Assembly (NCBI GenBank): GCA_023386795.1 | Contig: JAEWJB010000032.1 | Span: 1 to 19,778 of the forward strand | From: Pseudomonadota bacterium | Lineage (GTDB): Bacteria > Pseudomonadota > Gammaproteobacteria > Xanthomonadales > Xanthomonadaceae | Direction: 5' to 3' | Length of the DNA: 19,778 nt | Part shown: one piece after another, positions 1-8,261 of the stretch | How positions within the stretch are numbered: position 1 is the first letter of the stretch | How the letters are laid out: each line of letters starts with the position of its first letter | The notes under the pieces: model-generated | Databases searched by the model: none | Seen by the model: the letters and a program-made list of their open reading frames with translations, nothing else | What the model was told of the DNA's origin: nothing | Program-made: the position numbers and the translations under genes

Positions 1-1334
1 CCGACTTCGGCGAGGACACCTACCGCGTGCTCACCGCGGTGGACTCGGCGCTGATGGTGATCGACGTGGCCAAGGGCGTGGAGGAGCGCACCATCAAGCT
101 GATGGAGGTGTGCCGCCTGCGCGACACGCCGATCATGACCTTCATCAACAAGCTCGACCGCGAGGGCAAGGACCCGATCGAGCTGCTGGACGAAGTGGAG
201 ACCGTGCTGGGCATCCAGTGCGCGCCGGTCACCTGGCCGATCGGCATGGGCCAGCGCCTGAAGGGCGTGATCCACCTGATCACCGGCGAGGTGCACCTGT
301 ACGAGCCGGGCCGCAACTTCACCCGCCAGGACTCGACCATCTTCCCGTCCATCGACGCCCCCGGCGTGGCCGAGCGCATCGGCGCCGAGTTGCTGCAGCA
401 AGTGCGCGACGAACTGGAACTGGTGCAGGGCGCCAGCCATCCGTTCGACGTGGACGCCTACCTGGCAGGCAAGCAGACCCCGGTGTTCTTCGGCTCGGGC
501 GTCAACAACTTCGGCGTGCAGCCGCTGCTGGACTTCTTCATCGAGCACGCGCCGCCGCCGCAGCCGCGCGCCACCACCGGCCGCGTGGTGTCGGCCGACG
601 AACCCAAGCTCACCGGCTTCGTGTTCAAGATCCAGGCCAACATGGACCCGCAGCACCGCGACCGCGTGGCGTTCATGCGCGTGTGCTCGGGCCGTTTCAG
701 TGCTGGCATGAAGGCCTTCCACGTGCGCAGCGGCAAGGAAGTGAAGCTGGCCAACGCGCTGACGTTCATGGCCTCGGACCGCGAGATCGCCGCCGAAGCG
801 TGGCCGGGCGACGTGATCGGCATCCACAACCACGGCACGATCTCCATCGGCGACACCTTCACCGAAGGCGAGTCGTTGTCGTTCACCGGCATCCCGAACT
901 TCGCCCCGGAGCTGTTCCGTCGTGCGCGCCTGCGCGACCCGCTCAAGCTCAAGCAGTTGCAGAAGGGCCTGGCGCAGCTGTCCGAAGAAGGCGCCACGCA
1001 GTTCTTCCGACCGCTGATGAGCAACGACCTGATCCTGGGGGCCGTCGGCGTGCTGCAGTTCGACGTGGTGGCCTACCGCCTGAAGGACGAGTACGGCGTG
1101 GACGCGATCTTCGAACCCGTCAACGTGACCACGGCGCGCTGGGTGCACTGCGACAACGCCAAGAAGCTGGAGGAGTTCCGCGAGAAGAACGCGATGAACC
1201 TCGGCGTGGACGCGGCCGGGCAGCTGGTGTACCTGGCACCGACGCGGGTCAACCTGCAGCTGGCGCAGGAACGCGCGCCGGACGTGCGCTTCAGTGCCAC
1301 CCGTGAACACGCCCACAGCGTGGCGATCGACTGA
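1..1334 (+). CDS. prfC: peptide chain release factor 3 (RF3), 5'-truncated
   Basis: RF3 is a cytoplasmic translational GTPase that recycles RF1/RF2 from the ribosome after peptide release. The reading frame is already open at base 3 and enters with residues DFGEDTYR, which in RF3 directly follow the G3 motif DTPGH. About 90 N-terminal residues (P-loop, switch I, G3) are therefore outside the window and 443 codons remain. The G4 GTPase motif NKLD is at bases 147-158. The sequence then runs into the RF3-type domain II ('KIQANMDPQHRDRVAFMRV') and the C-terminal domain, with 'QLSEEGATQFFRP' and 'GVLQFDVVAYRLKDEYGVDA'. These distinguish RF3 from EF-G, which is longer and differs here. The frame is intact to TGA at 1332-1334. 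The internal GTG at base 27 is not the real start. Confidence 0.97.
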   Translation, partial: DFGEDTYRVLTAVDSALMVIDVAKGVEERTIKLMEVCRLRDTPIMTFINKLDREGKDPIELLDEVETVLGIQCAPVTWPIGMGQRLKGVIHLITGEVHLYEPGRNFTRQDSTIFPSIDAPGVAERIGAELLQQVRDELELVQGASHPFDVDAYLAGKQTPVFFGSGVNNFGVQPLLDFFIEHAPPPQPRATTGRVVSADEPKLTGFVFKIQANMDPQHRDRVAFMRVCSGRFSAGMKAFHVRSGKEVKLANALTFMASDREIAAEAWPGDVIGIHNHGTISIGDTFTEGESLSFTGIPNFAPELFRRARLRDPLKLKQLQKGLAQLSEEGATQFFRPLMSNDLILGAVGVLQFDVVAYRLKDEYGVDAIFEPVNVTTARWVHCDNAKKLEEFREKNAMNLGVDAAGQLVYLAPTRVNLQLAQERAPDVRFSATREHAHSVAID

Positions 1335-1416
1335 TCGCCCGCGCATCACGCCGGCGGGCCTCGAACAGGCGTTGCCGGCGATGCGAATCCTTTTTGACTG
1401 AGGTAACGTGGCGGGC

Positions 1417-2061
1417 ATGAACGCCGACGCATCGCCCTCCACCGATCTGCGCGACGAGCTCGCCAGTGCGCTCACCCATGGGCTGGGTGCCATCGCCGCG
1501 CTGGCCGGCGGCTCGGTGCTGATCACCCTCACCGCGATCTACGGCGATGGCTGGCAGCTCGCTACCACCATCGTATTCAGCGCCACCCTGTTGCTGCTGT
1601 ACGTCGCCTCCACGCTGTACCACGCCATCCCGCATCCGGGCGCCAAGGCGCGGCTGCAGATCTTCGACCACTGTGCGATCTACCTGCTGATCGCCGGCAC
1701 TTACACGCCGTTCACCCTGATCGGCCTGCGCGGTCCCTGGGGCTGGGGCTTGTTTACCGCCATCTGGTCGCTGGCCGTGGCCGGCGTGGTGTTCAAGCTG
1801 TTCTTCACCGGCCGGTTCCGGCTGCTGTCCACGCTTATCTATATCGCGATGGGCTGGCTGGTGATCGTGGCCATCAAGCCGCTGTTGAGCTCGCTGGATG
1901 CCTTCACCCTCGGCTGGCTGCTCGCCGGCGGCTTGTTCTACACGCTGGGCACGTGGTTCTACCAACGCGACTCGGTGCGTTACTTCCACGCCATCTGGCA
2001 CCTGTTCGTCCTGGCCGGCAGTGTGTGCCATTTCGTGGCGGTCACTGCGCAGGTGCTGTGA
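1417..2061 (+). CDS. hemolysin III / PAQR-family integral membrane protein
   Basis: Protein of 214 residues in the HlyIII (YqfA/TrhA-like) branch of the PAQR superfamily, with about seven hydrophobic segments. The family's conserved polar and metal-binding residues are present: E14 and H21 in 'DELASALTHGLG', S66/H69 in 'STLYH', D84/H85 in 'DHCAIYLLIAGTYTPF', and H191, H195 and H205 in 'HAIWHLFVLAGSVCHF'. PAQR proteins are linked to membrane lipid homeostasis or, in older work, to haemolytic activity; the native role here is not shown. Start choice: ATG 1417 lies 12 bases after a GAGGT Shine-Dalgarno sequence (1400-1404). The in-frame GTG at 1408 lies only 3 bases after it and is less plausible. 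The gene follows prfC after about 80 bases and precedes the AsmA gene by 57 bases, so co-transcription is possible. Confidence 0.92.
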   Translation: MNADASPSTDLRDELASALTHGLGAIAALAGGSVLITLTAIYGDGWQLATTIVFSATLLLLYVASTLYHAIPHPGAKARLQIFDHCAIYLLIAGTYTPFTLIGLRGPWGWGLFTAIWSLAVAGVVFKLFFTGRFRLLSTLIYIAMGWLVIVAIKPLLSSLDAFTLGWLLAGGLFYTLGTWFYQRDSVRYFHAIWHLFVLAGSVCHFVAVTAQVL

Positions 2062-2118
2062 CGCGCCCTTCAAGTGGCGTTCGCGCCGCTTGCACGCACT
2101 GATCCGAACCATGGACGC

Positions 2119-4074
2119 ATGAACGATGCGTCCGCCGCTCCCGTCCCGCCCGAATCCCGCTTCACGCCGCGTCGCCAGCGCTGGCTGGCTGCGTTCGGCG
2201 TGGTGGTCGCGCTGATCCTGCTGCTGATCGCGCTATGGGACTGGAACTGGTTCCGTGGTCCGGTGGAGCGCGCAGTGGAAGCGCGCACCGGCCGCGAGTT
2301 CCATCTGGGCCATCTGGACGTGGACCTCGGTCGCGTCACCACCATTCGCGGCGACGACATGACGCTCGCCAATGCCGATTGGTCCAAGACGCCCCGCATG
2401 GCGGCCATGGATCGCGCGGAGATCGACGTCCGCTTCTGGCCGCTGCTGGTGGGCCGGGTGGAGATTCCGGAAATCCGCCTCTCCAAGCCGGACCTGCTGC
2501 TGGAAGCGGGCACCAAGGAGCATCCCGGCAACTGGATATTCAAGCAGAGCAGCGGCGACGGCACGCTGCCTACGCTCGGGCGCCTTCGCATCCAGCAGGG
2601 CCAGCTGAAATTCGTTGACGCGGCCGGCAAGACCGACATCGACGTGAGCGTCAACAGCCTGCCGGTGAAGAAAGCCGACGATGCCGCGCCGATCGCCATC
2701 GAAGGCAAGGGCCGCTGGCAGGGCAACCCGTTCACCCTGCGCGGCAGCACCGCCTCGCCACTGGAACTGAGCCAGACCGAGCATCCGTTCCGCATCGACC
2801 TGCGTGGCAGTGCCGGCGCGACCAAGGCCCACGTGCGCGGGACGCTGACCAATCCCTTCCAGTTCCGGGTGTTCGACCTGCAGATGGCACTCTCCGGCCA
2901 GGACATGGAAGACCTCTATCCGCTGCTGGGCCTGGCAATCCCCTCCACGCCGCCCTATCAGCTCGATGGCCGCCTGCAGCGGGAAAACGATGTCTGGCGC
3001 TATCTGGGCTTCACCGGCCGCGCAGGCGACAGCGATCTGTCAGGCGACGTGGAAGTCGATACGGCGCCGGTACGCCCCCTGCTGCACGCCAAGCTGGTCT
3101 CCAAGCGCCTGGACTTCGATGATCTGGCCGGCTTCATCGGCGCACCGCCCAAGACCGACGCCGGCGAGACCGCCAACGCCGAACAGAAAGCGGAGGCGGC
3201 GAAGATCAAGGCCAGTGGCAAGGTGCTGCCGACCAAGCCCTACGACCTGTCCAAGCTGCGCGCCATGGATGCCGAAGTGCATTGGCGCGCGCAGCGGATC
3301 AATGCGCCGTCGCTGCCGCTGGACGACATGGACGCCACGCTCAGCCTGCATGACGGCCTGCTCGAGCTGCATCCGCTGAATTTCGGCGTGGCCGGCGGCG
3401 ATATCCGCTCGAACATCCGCATGGACGCGCGCAAGCCGCAGATTGCCACCCGCCTGCAGGCGCAGATCCGCGGCCTGCACCTGGGCCAGCTGTTCCCGGA
3501 TGCCAAGCTGGCGCAGCAGGCCGAAGGTGCCATCGGCGGCGATGTCGAACTCAGTGGCAACGGCAACTCCATCGCCCAGATGCTGGGCAGCAGCGACGGC
3601 ACGCTGGGCGTGGCGATGGGCCGCGGGCACATCGGCAACCTGATCATGGAACTGGCGGGCCTGGACGTGAGCGAGTCGCTGAAGTTCCTCATCACCAAGG
3701 ATCGCCAGATCCCCCTGCGCTGCGCCTTCGCCGATTTCGGCGTGCGCGACGGCCTGATGACCAGCCGCGCGCTGGCAGTGGACACGACCGACACGCTCAT
3801 CGTCGGCGAAGGCACGATCAACCTGAAGGACGAGAAGCTCGACCTGCTGCTCAAGCCGCGCCCCAAGGACCGCAGCATCCTCACCTTCCGCTCGCCGCTG
3901 CGCATCGGGGGCACGTTCGCCGATCCCTCTTTCTTCCCTGATCTGAAGGCGCTCGGCGTGCGCGGGGCCATTGCGGTGGCGCTGGCGACGATCACCCCGC
4001 CGGCCGCGCTGCTGGCGACCATCGAGACCGGTCCCGGCAAGGACATCGACTGCGGCGGCAAGTACGCCCGCTGA
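2119..4074 (+). CDS. AsmA family protein
   Basis: Protein of 651 residues with a single N-terminal transmembrane anchor (about residues 22-41, after a basic stretch) and a long, mainly beta-predicted periplasmic region. The N-terminal AsmA signature is clear: 'WFRGPVERAVEARTGREF' is followed by a 'LDVDLGRVTTIRGDDMTLANADWS' type block. The C-terminal AsmA_2-like block includes 'GNSIAQMLGSSDGTLGVAMG', 'DTTDTLIVGEGTINL' and 'RSPLRIGGTFADPSFFPD'. AsmA-like proteins are inner-membrane-anchored and are implicated in outer-membrane biogenesis and phospholipid movement between membranes (family knowledge). ATG 2119 is preferred over the in-frame GTG at 2074, because alignment to the family begins only after it; neither has a good Shine-Dalgarno sequence. 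The gene converges on the CBS-domain gene, with only 3 bases between the two stop codons. Confidence 0.92.
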   Translation: MNDASAAPVPPESRFTPRRQRWLAAFGVVVALILLLIALWDWNWFRGPVERAVEARTGREFHLGHLDVDLGRVTTIRGDDMTLANADWSKTPRMAAMDRAEIDVRFWPLLVGRVEIPEIRLSKPDLLLEAGTKEHPGNWIFKQSSGDGTLPTLGRLRIQQGQLKFVDAAGKTDIDVSVNSLPVKKADDAAPIAIEGKGRWQGNPFTLRGSTASPLELSQTEHPFRIDLRGSAGATKAHVRGTLTNPFQFRVFDLQMALSGQDMEDLYPLLGLAIPSTPPYQLDGRLQRENDVWRYLGFTGRAGDSDLSGDVEVDTAPVRPLLHAKLVSKRLDFDDLAGFIGAPPKTDAGETANAEQKAEAAKIKASGKVLPTKPYDLSKLRAMDAEVHWRAQRINAPSLPLDDMDATLSLHDGLLELHPLNFGVAGGDIRSNIRMDARKPQIATRLQAQIRGLHLGQLFPDAKLAQQAEGAIGGDVELSGNGNSIAQMLGSSDGTLGVAMGRGHIGNLIMELAGLDVSESLKFLITKDRQIPLRCAFADFGVRDGLMTSRALAVDTTDTLIVGEGTINLKDEKLDLLLKPRPKDRSILTFRSPLRIGGTFADPSFFPDLKALGVRGAIAVALATITPPAALLATIETGPGKDIDCGGKYAR

Positions 4075-4077
4075 AAT

Positions 4078-4506
4078 TCAACCGGCGATGTAGCGCTGCA
4101 ACTGGTCGATGTCGCGGCGCTGGTCCTCGATCACCGCCTTGACCAGGTCGCCGATCGAAACCACGCCCTTGATGACGCCGCCCTCCACGACCGGCAGGTG
4201 GCGGAAGCGCCGTTCTGTCATGAGCTGCATGCAGCGTTCGACCGAATCGGTGGGCTCGACGGTGACGACCTCGGTGGTCATGATCTCCGATACCCGCGTG
4301 GTCGCCGAGGCGCGATCACGCAGCACGATCTTGCGGGCGTAGTCGCGCTCGGACACGATCCCGACCAGCCGCTGGCCCTGCATCACCAGCACCGCGCCGA
4401 TGCTCTTGTCGGCCATCAGACGGATCGCGTCGATCACCGCGGCATCGCTGCCCACGGCGAAGACCTCAGCCTTCTTCATCCCCAACAGTTGCTGCACGGT
4501 CAACAT
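4078..4506 (-). CDS. CBS-domain protein (tandem CBS pair)
   Basis: Protein of 142 residues made almost entirely of two CBS domains, about residues 8-60 ('DAAVIDAIRLMADKSIGAVLV' then 'GIVSERDYARKI') and 74-128 ('IMTTEVVTVEPTDSVERCM' then 'RFRHLPVV' and 'GVVSIGDLVKAVI'). Such stand-alone CBS pairs bind adenosine nucleotides such as AMP, ATP or SAM and usually act as energy or ligand sensors; the partner is unknown here. The start at 4506 (MLTVQQLL) is chosen because the first CBS domain begins right after it and an AGGGAG sequence lies upstream. An extension to 4557 would overlap the preceding gene by 92 bases. With the chosen start, the first 41 bases overlap the 3' end of the glycosyltransferase gene, which suggests translational coupling. 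It is the last gene of the mtgA operon. Confidence 0.9.
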   Translation of the reverse strand: MLTVQQLLGMKKAEVFAVGSDAAVIDAIRLMADKSIGAVLVMQGQRLVGIVSERDYARKIVLRDRASATTRVSEIMTTEVVTVEPTDSVERCMQLMTERRFRHLPVVEGGVIKGVVSIGDLVKAVIEDQRRDIDQLQRYIAG

Positions 4507-5482
4507 GGCTTGCCGCTCCCTGCCTGGAAGGATGGCCGGAGGATACGCCTGTGCCACCGATGCGCGTGTCGACGAAATACAGGGGCCGCAACTTGGCCTC
4601 GTCGTAGAGCCGGCCCAGGTATTCGCCGATCAATCCCAGTGCGATGAGCTGCACGCCGCCCAGAAACAGGATCACCGCCATCATGGTCGGCCAGCCGGCG
4701 ACAGGATCGCCCCAGAGCGCGGCCTTCATTACCACCCATGCGGCAAACGCGAGTGCGAACACCGCGGTGAACAGCCCCAGGTAGGTCGTCACCCGCAGCG
4801 GCGCGGTGGAGAAGCTGGTGATCCCCTCCAGGGCGAAATTCCACAGCTTCCAGAAGGTGAACTTGCTGCGGCCTGCCAGGCGGGGCGAACGGTCGTAGGG
4901 CAATGCCACCTGGCGGAAGCCGACCCAGCCGAACAACCCCTTCATGAAACGGTGGCGTTCGCGCAGCTGGCGCAGCGCAGCCAGCGCGCGCGGGGACAGC
5001 AGTCGGAAATCGCCGGTATCGGCCGGAATGGGCGTGCGCGACAGGCGGCCGATCACGCGATAGAACGCGGCGGCGGCGGCCCGCTTGACCCAGCCTTCGC
5101 CGGCACGCATGCGACGCGTGCCGAACACGTTGTCGTAGCCCTCGCGCCACAGCGAGACGAACTCGGAAATGAGCTCCGGCGGATCCTGTCCATCGGCATC
5201 CAGCAGCAAGGCCGCGCCGGTGGTGACCTGGTCCAGGCCCGCGGTCAACGCGAGCTCCTTGCCGAAATTGCGCGACAGGCGGAGGGCCCCGACGCGCGCA
5301 TCGCCGGCCACCAGCGCCTGCAGCACCTGCCAGGTGCCGTCGCTGCTGCCGTCATCCACGTACAACACGCGGCCATGCAGGCCCGGCACCGCATCGAGCG
5401 CGGCGATGATGCGTGGATGCAACCGCGGCAGGCTCTCGGCCTCGTTGCAGGCGGCGACGACGACGGTCAGCAGATCGGACAT
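4466..5482 (-). CDS. family 2 glycosyltransferase, GtrB/DPM1-like (polyprenyl-phosphate type)
   Basis: Protein of 338 residues with an N-terminal GT-A domain: 'VVVAACNEAESLPRL' at residues 7-21, 'YVDDGSSDGT' at 41-50, 'LSRNFGKELALTAGLD' at 69-84, and the metal-binding D-A-D at 95-97 followed by 'GQDPPEL'. Two C-terminal transmembrane segments are at about 232-253 and 265-288, followed by 'LGLIGEYLGRLYDEAKLRP', typical of the GtrB/ArnC/YkoT group. By family, it transfers a sugar from a nucleotide sugar to undecaprenyl phosphate at the cytoplasmic face of the inner membrane. The sugar and final acceptor cannot be read from the sequence. Start 5482 (MSDLLTVVV) is chosen because the GT2 fold begins at once; an extension to 5554 would overlap mtgA. 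It lies 46 bases after mtgA and overlaps the CBS gene by 41 bases. Confidence 0.93.
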   Translation of the reverse strand: MSDLLTVVVAACNEAESLPRLHPRIIAALDAVPGLHGRVLYVDDGSSDGTWQVLQALVAGDARVGALRLSRNFGKELALTAGLDQVTTGAALLLDADGQDPPELISEFVSLWREGYDNVFGTRRMRAGEGWVKRAAAAAFYRVIGRLSRTPIPADTGDFRLLSPRALAALRQLRERHRFMKGLFGWVGFRQVALPYDRSPRLAGRSKFTFWKLWNFALEGITSFSTAPLRVTTYLGLFTAVFALAFAAWVVMKAALWGDPVAGWPTMMAVILFLGGVQLIALGLIGEYLGRLYDEAKLRPLYFVDTRIGGTGVSSGHPSRQGAASHVDRAATVGDEEG

Positions 5483-5528
5483 GCGGTGATGGTACGGAGC
5501 CGGCCGCGCCGCGACCAGCCGCAGCGAC

Positions 5529-6260
5529 TCAAGGCGCCAGGTAGCCTGGGCCACCGAGCTGGCGGGTCTGGCGCTGGATCCAGGCCGCGCGGCGCTGCAC
5601 GAACGGGCCGGGATTGCGCGCGTCGTAGCGCCGCGGCGCCGGCAACACCGCCGCCAACCGGGCCGCTTCGCCCGGCGTCAGGCGCGCGGCATCCTTGCCC
5701 CAGAACTGCCGTGCCGCCGCCTGCACGCCATACACGCCATCGCCGAACTCGGCGATGTTGGCGTACACCTCGATGATCCGCTGCTTGGACCACAGCAGTT
5801 CGATCAGCACCGTGTACCAGGCCTCCAGGCCTTTGCGCACCCAGCTGCGGCCTTGCCACAGGAACAGGTTCTTGGAGACCTGCTGGCTGATCGTGCTGGC
5901 GCCGCGCAGTCGGCCGCCGCGCGCGTTGTGGTCGCGCGCCTTCTCGATGGCCTGCAGGTCGAAGCCGCTGTGGAACGGGAAGCGCTGGTCTTCGGCGGCC
6001 ACCAGCGAGATCGGCACGCTCGGCGCGATCTCGTCCAGGTCGCGCCACTGGTAATGCAGCCGGAAGCTCCCATCTCCCTGGCTCCACGCCTCCACGTAGC
6101 GCAGCGCCATGGTGGTGGTGAAAGGCGGATCGACGAAGCGCAGCACCAGCACCTGCAGCACGCTGGCCGCAGCGAACAGCAGGGGCGCGGCCAGCAGCCA
6201 GTTGCGCCAACGACGCCAGCGCGGACGCGCCGCCTTGTGGATTTCCGCTTCCGCCCCCAT
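5529..6260 (-). CDS. mtgA: monofunctional biosynthetic peptidoglycan transglycosylase
   Basis: GT51 enzyme of 243 residues that polymerises lipid II into glycan strands on the periplasmic face of the inner membrane. It has a basic N-terminus (RPRWRRWRN), one transmembrane helix at about residues 21-42, and a single glycosyltransferase domain with no transpeptidase domain. Catalytic and signature motifs are present: 'VAAEDQRFPFHSGFD' with putative catalytic E90, 'GASTISQQVSKNLFL' at 120-134, and 'IELLWSKQRIIEVYANIAEFG' containing the second conserved Glu. The length from ATG 6260 matches the roughly 242-residue E. coli protein. A GTG at 6326 (265 residues) is a serious alternative, because a perfect AGGAGG lies 5 bases upstream of it. 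First gene of a minus-strand operon with a glycosyltransferase and a CBS protein, divergent from hslO. Confidence 0.95.
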   Translation of the reverse strand: MGAEAEIHKAARPRWRRWRNWLLAAPLLFAAASVLQVLVLRFVDPPFTTTMALRYVEAWSQGDGSFRLHYQWRDLDEIAPSVPISLVAAEDQRFPFHSGFDLQAIEKARDHNARGGRLRGASTISQQVSKNLFLWQGRSWVRKGLEAWYTVLIELLWSKQRIIEVYANIAEFGDGVYGVQAAARQFWGKDAARLTPGEAARLAAVLPAPRRYDARNPGPFVQRRAAWIQRQTRQLGGPGYLAP

Positions 6261-6331
6261 CGTCACTGCATTCCCCCACCCACTTCCGGTCGCCTGCTGC
6301 ATTATCCGGCAACAGGCGCCGCCCACGCTCA

Positions 6332-6337
6332 CCTCCT
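6332..6337 (-). promoter_or_regulatory. AGGAGG Shine-Dalgarno that may set a longer mtgA start
   Basis: On the minus strand AGGAGG lies 5 bases upstream of an in-frame GTG at 6326. It is a far better ribosome site than anything before the ATG at 6260. If used, MtgA gains 22 N-terminal residues including a Cys-Cys pair, and its leader would run across the divergent hslO start codon at 6344. Confidence 0.4.
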
Positions 6338-6343
6338 GCCTCG

Positions 6344-7240
6344 ATGAACGCACAAGACCGACTGACCCGTTTCCTGCTTCCGACCGCCGGCGTCCGCGGC
6401 ATCCATGTCCGACTGGGCGAGGCCTGGCAGGACATCCGCGGTCGCGCCGATTACCCGCCCGCCGCCCGCCGCCTGCTCGGCGAAGCCTGCGTGGCCGCGG
6501 CGTTGTTCACCGGCCACACCAAGGTCGATGGGCGCCTGTCGGTGCAGCTGCGCAACGGCGGTGAGGGCGCGCTGCGCACGCTGTTCGCCGAATGCACGGC
6601 CGCCGGCACGCTGCGCGGCATCGTCCAGCTCAACGAAGGCGGCGACGCGCCCGCCGACCTGCGCACCTTGGGCGACGACGCCCTGCTGGCCATCACCATC
6701 GAGAACCCAGGCCTGGACCCGCGCGAACCCCAGCGCTACCAGAGCCTGGTGGCGCTGGACGCCAGCACCCTGGACGAGGCGTTCGAGGACTATTTCCGCC
6801 AGTCCGAGCAGTTGCCCACCCGGCTGCTGCTGGCAGCCGACGGCGACCAGGCGGCGGGCCTGCTGTTGCAGAAACTGCCCGGCGATAGCGGCGACGAGGA
6901 CGGCTGGAACCGCGCCAGTGCGCTGTTCGACACCCTGGCCGCCCCGGAACTGCTGGAAGTCGACGGGGCCACCCTGCTGCATCGCCTGTTCCACGAGGAG
7001 AAGCCGGAACTGCTGGGCGACAAGCCGCTGGCATTCGCCTGCTCGTGCTCGCGTGAGCGGGTCGAGGCCATGCTGCGGGCGTTGGGCGAGGAGGAAGCCC
7101 GGGCGGCGGCCGAGCCCACCGGGGCGGTGGAGATCCGCTGCGAGTTCTGCGGCCGGGAATATCACTTCCCTTTGACCGAATTCGGCGTATTGTTTGCTGA
7201 ACCGTCGGCCAATGCGCCGGCACCTGAGCGGCTACAGTGA
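6344..7240 (+). CDS. hslO: Hsp33 redox-regulated molecular chaperone
   Basis: Protein of 298 residues, cytoplasmic. Hsp33 is a holdase that is inactive when reduced with zinc bound and becomes active on oxidative unfolding, protecting proteins from bleach or peroxide stress. The N-terminal region has the family pattern 'DRLTRFLLPTAGVRGIHVRL', then 'ACVAAALFTGHTKVDGRLSVQL'. The C-terminal zinc switch is complete, with C233-X-C235 and C266-X-X-C269, almost the same numbering as in E. coli (C232/C234/C265/C268). The linker region ends in 'LLHRLFHEEKPELLGDKPLAFACSC'. No Shine-Dalgarno sequence is visible upstream of ATG 6344, but the family N-terminus begins here. Divergent from mtgA, with 83 bases between the annotated starts. 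Confidence 0.97.
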   Translation: MNAQDRLTRFLLPTAGVRGIHVRLGEAWQDIRGRADYPPAARRLLGEACVAAALFTGHTKVDGRLSVQLRNGGEGALRTLFAECTAAGTLRGIVQLNEGGDAPADLRTLGDDALLAITIENPGLDPREPQRYQSLVALDASTLDEAFEDYFRQSEQLPTRLLLAADGDQAAGLLLQKLPGDSGDEDGWNRASALFDTLAAPELLEVDGATLLHRLFHEEKPELLGDKPLAFACSCSRERVEAMLRALGEEEARAAAEPTGAVEIRCEFCGREYHFPLTEFGVLFAEPSANAPAPERLQ

Positions 7241-7286
7241 TAGCCGTCATCGCTTGACGGGACTGCGTTCTGGGGAGGACGGAGAC

Positions 7287-7315
7287 TTGTTAAAGAATCA
7301 TAAACCGCCTAGCAT
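7287..7315 (+). promoter_or_regulatory. sigma70-like promoter for the exported protein gene
   Basis: TTGTTA (7287-7292), a 17-base spacer and TAGCAT (7310-7315), in a locally AT-rich patch within otherwise GC-rich DNA. The predicted start of transcription is near 7322, giving a leader of about 48 bases before ATG 7370. This suggests the downstream gene is not simply read through from hslO. Confidence 0.5.
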
Positions 7316-7369
7316 CGTCGGCCTGGTTCCACGGGAACTAGACGCCTGCCTTTGGGTCTGACGAACGAC

Positions 7370-8230
7370 ATGCGCATCCTTGCCCGCCTCTCGCTTGCCC
7401 TGCTGACCGCGCTCGCCGCGGCCACGGGCGCGCACGCGCAGGCGTTGCCGGCCAAGGACAGCAGCACGGTGATCCCGGTGTGGAACCAGGGCAGCGGCAA
7501 GGTCGAGGCCCTGCTGTACCTGGAACCGACCGGCGAGCAGAAGGCGGGCGCGCGGTGGCATTTCGGCCGCAATTCCCTGGATGCCGCTTTCGGCTTGTCT
7601 TCCGGTGACTCGCTCGGCCTGCTGTGCAACAGCAGCCGCGGCACGAGCATCAGCGGTTTGGCCAGCCACTGCATGCTGGCCACCTTGGGCGACGACGAGG
7701 AGGACACGGCCAGCCGGCACGTCTCCGGCACGCTCGGCTTCAACCGTGGCAGCACCCGCCTTGGGCTGACCGCCGGCACCGGTCGCGACACCCTGCCCGC
7801 GTGGCTGACCGGCAACGTACGTTCGCCCGCCTCGCGCGTGGAACAGAACGACCTGACGGTTTTCGGCCAGAAGAACATCGGCCGCGAAGGTTTCGTTTCC
7901 ATCGGCGGTACGTTCGCCAAGGCCCGTCTGGTACCGCTGGCCGACGCCGCCCCGGCCTTGGCCGACGAATGGGACAGCAAGACGCTGAGCGTTGGCGGCG
8001 GGTATGGCGCATTCAGCGCCAACATCATCGGCCGCGTCGTCGACGTGCCGGGCCAGCCGGAAAAGTGGCAAGGCCTGGGCCTGGGCATCACCTGGCGCAC
8101 CCCGTGGAGCGGCCAGTTGACCGTTGGCGCTGAGAACATCGTCACACGTGGCAAAAATCCTTTTGCACCCAACAATGAGAGCAACAGCGACGGCACGGTA
8201 CCGTATGTACGGTACGAGCAGGACCTGTAA
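7370..8230 (+). CDS. exported protein of unknown function, probably outer-membrane or periplasmic
   Basis: I do not recognise a characterised family. The 286-residue product has a clear Sec signal peptide (MRILARLSLALLTALAAA, cleavage likely after residue 23 in 'GAHA-QALP'). The mature part is rich in alternating Gly/aromatic/polar stretches typical of beta structure ('ARWHFGRNSLDAAFGL', 'TRLGLTAGTGRD', 'TLSVGGGYGAFSANIIGRV', 'GLGLGITWRTPW', 'QLTVGAENIVTRG'), suggesting a small beta-barrel or beta-sheet protein. It ends in Leu rather than the Phe usual for outer-membrane barrels. Two cysteines, C86 and C101, could form a disulfide loop. Start ATG 7370 is chosen because the signal peptide begins there; the in-frame TTG at 7352 adds six residues. 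It has its own promoter and terminator, so it is probably monocistronic. Confidence 0.8.
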   Translation: MRILARLSLALLTALAAATGAHAQALPAKDSSTVIPVWNQGSGKVEALLYLEPTGEQKAGARWHFGRNSLDAAFGLSSGDSLGLLCNSSRGTSISGLASHCMLATLGDDEEDTASRHVSGTLGFNRGSTRLGLTAGTGRDTLPAWLTGNVRSPASRVEQNDLTVFGQKNIGREGFVSIGGTFAKARLVPLADAAPALADEWDSKTLSVGGGYGAFSANIIGRVVDVPGQPEKWQGLGLGITWRTPWSGQLTVGAENIVTRGKNPFAPNNESNSDGTVPYVRYEQDL

Positions 8231-8261
8231 GTCGCTGATTCAACATTGTTTTTACTAGCAG

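Noticed and set aside
1337..1359. GCCCGC / GCGGGC inverted repeat after prfC as a terminator
   Set aside because: Short stem, 11-base loop and no T-run; expected by chance in DNA of this composition.
7244..7260. CCGTCA / TGACGG hairpin just after hslO as a terminator
   Set aside because: The stem is only 6 bp and is followed by GACTGCG, with no T-tract. It is too weak to call.
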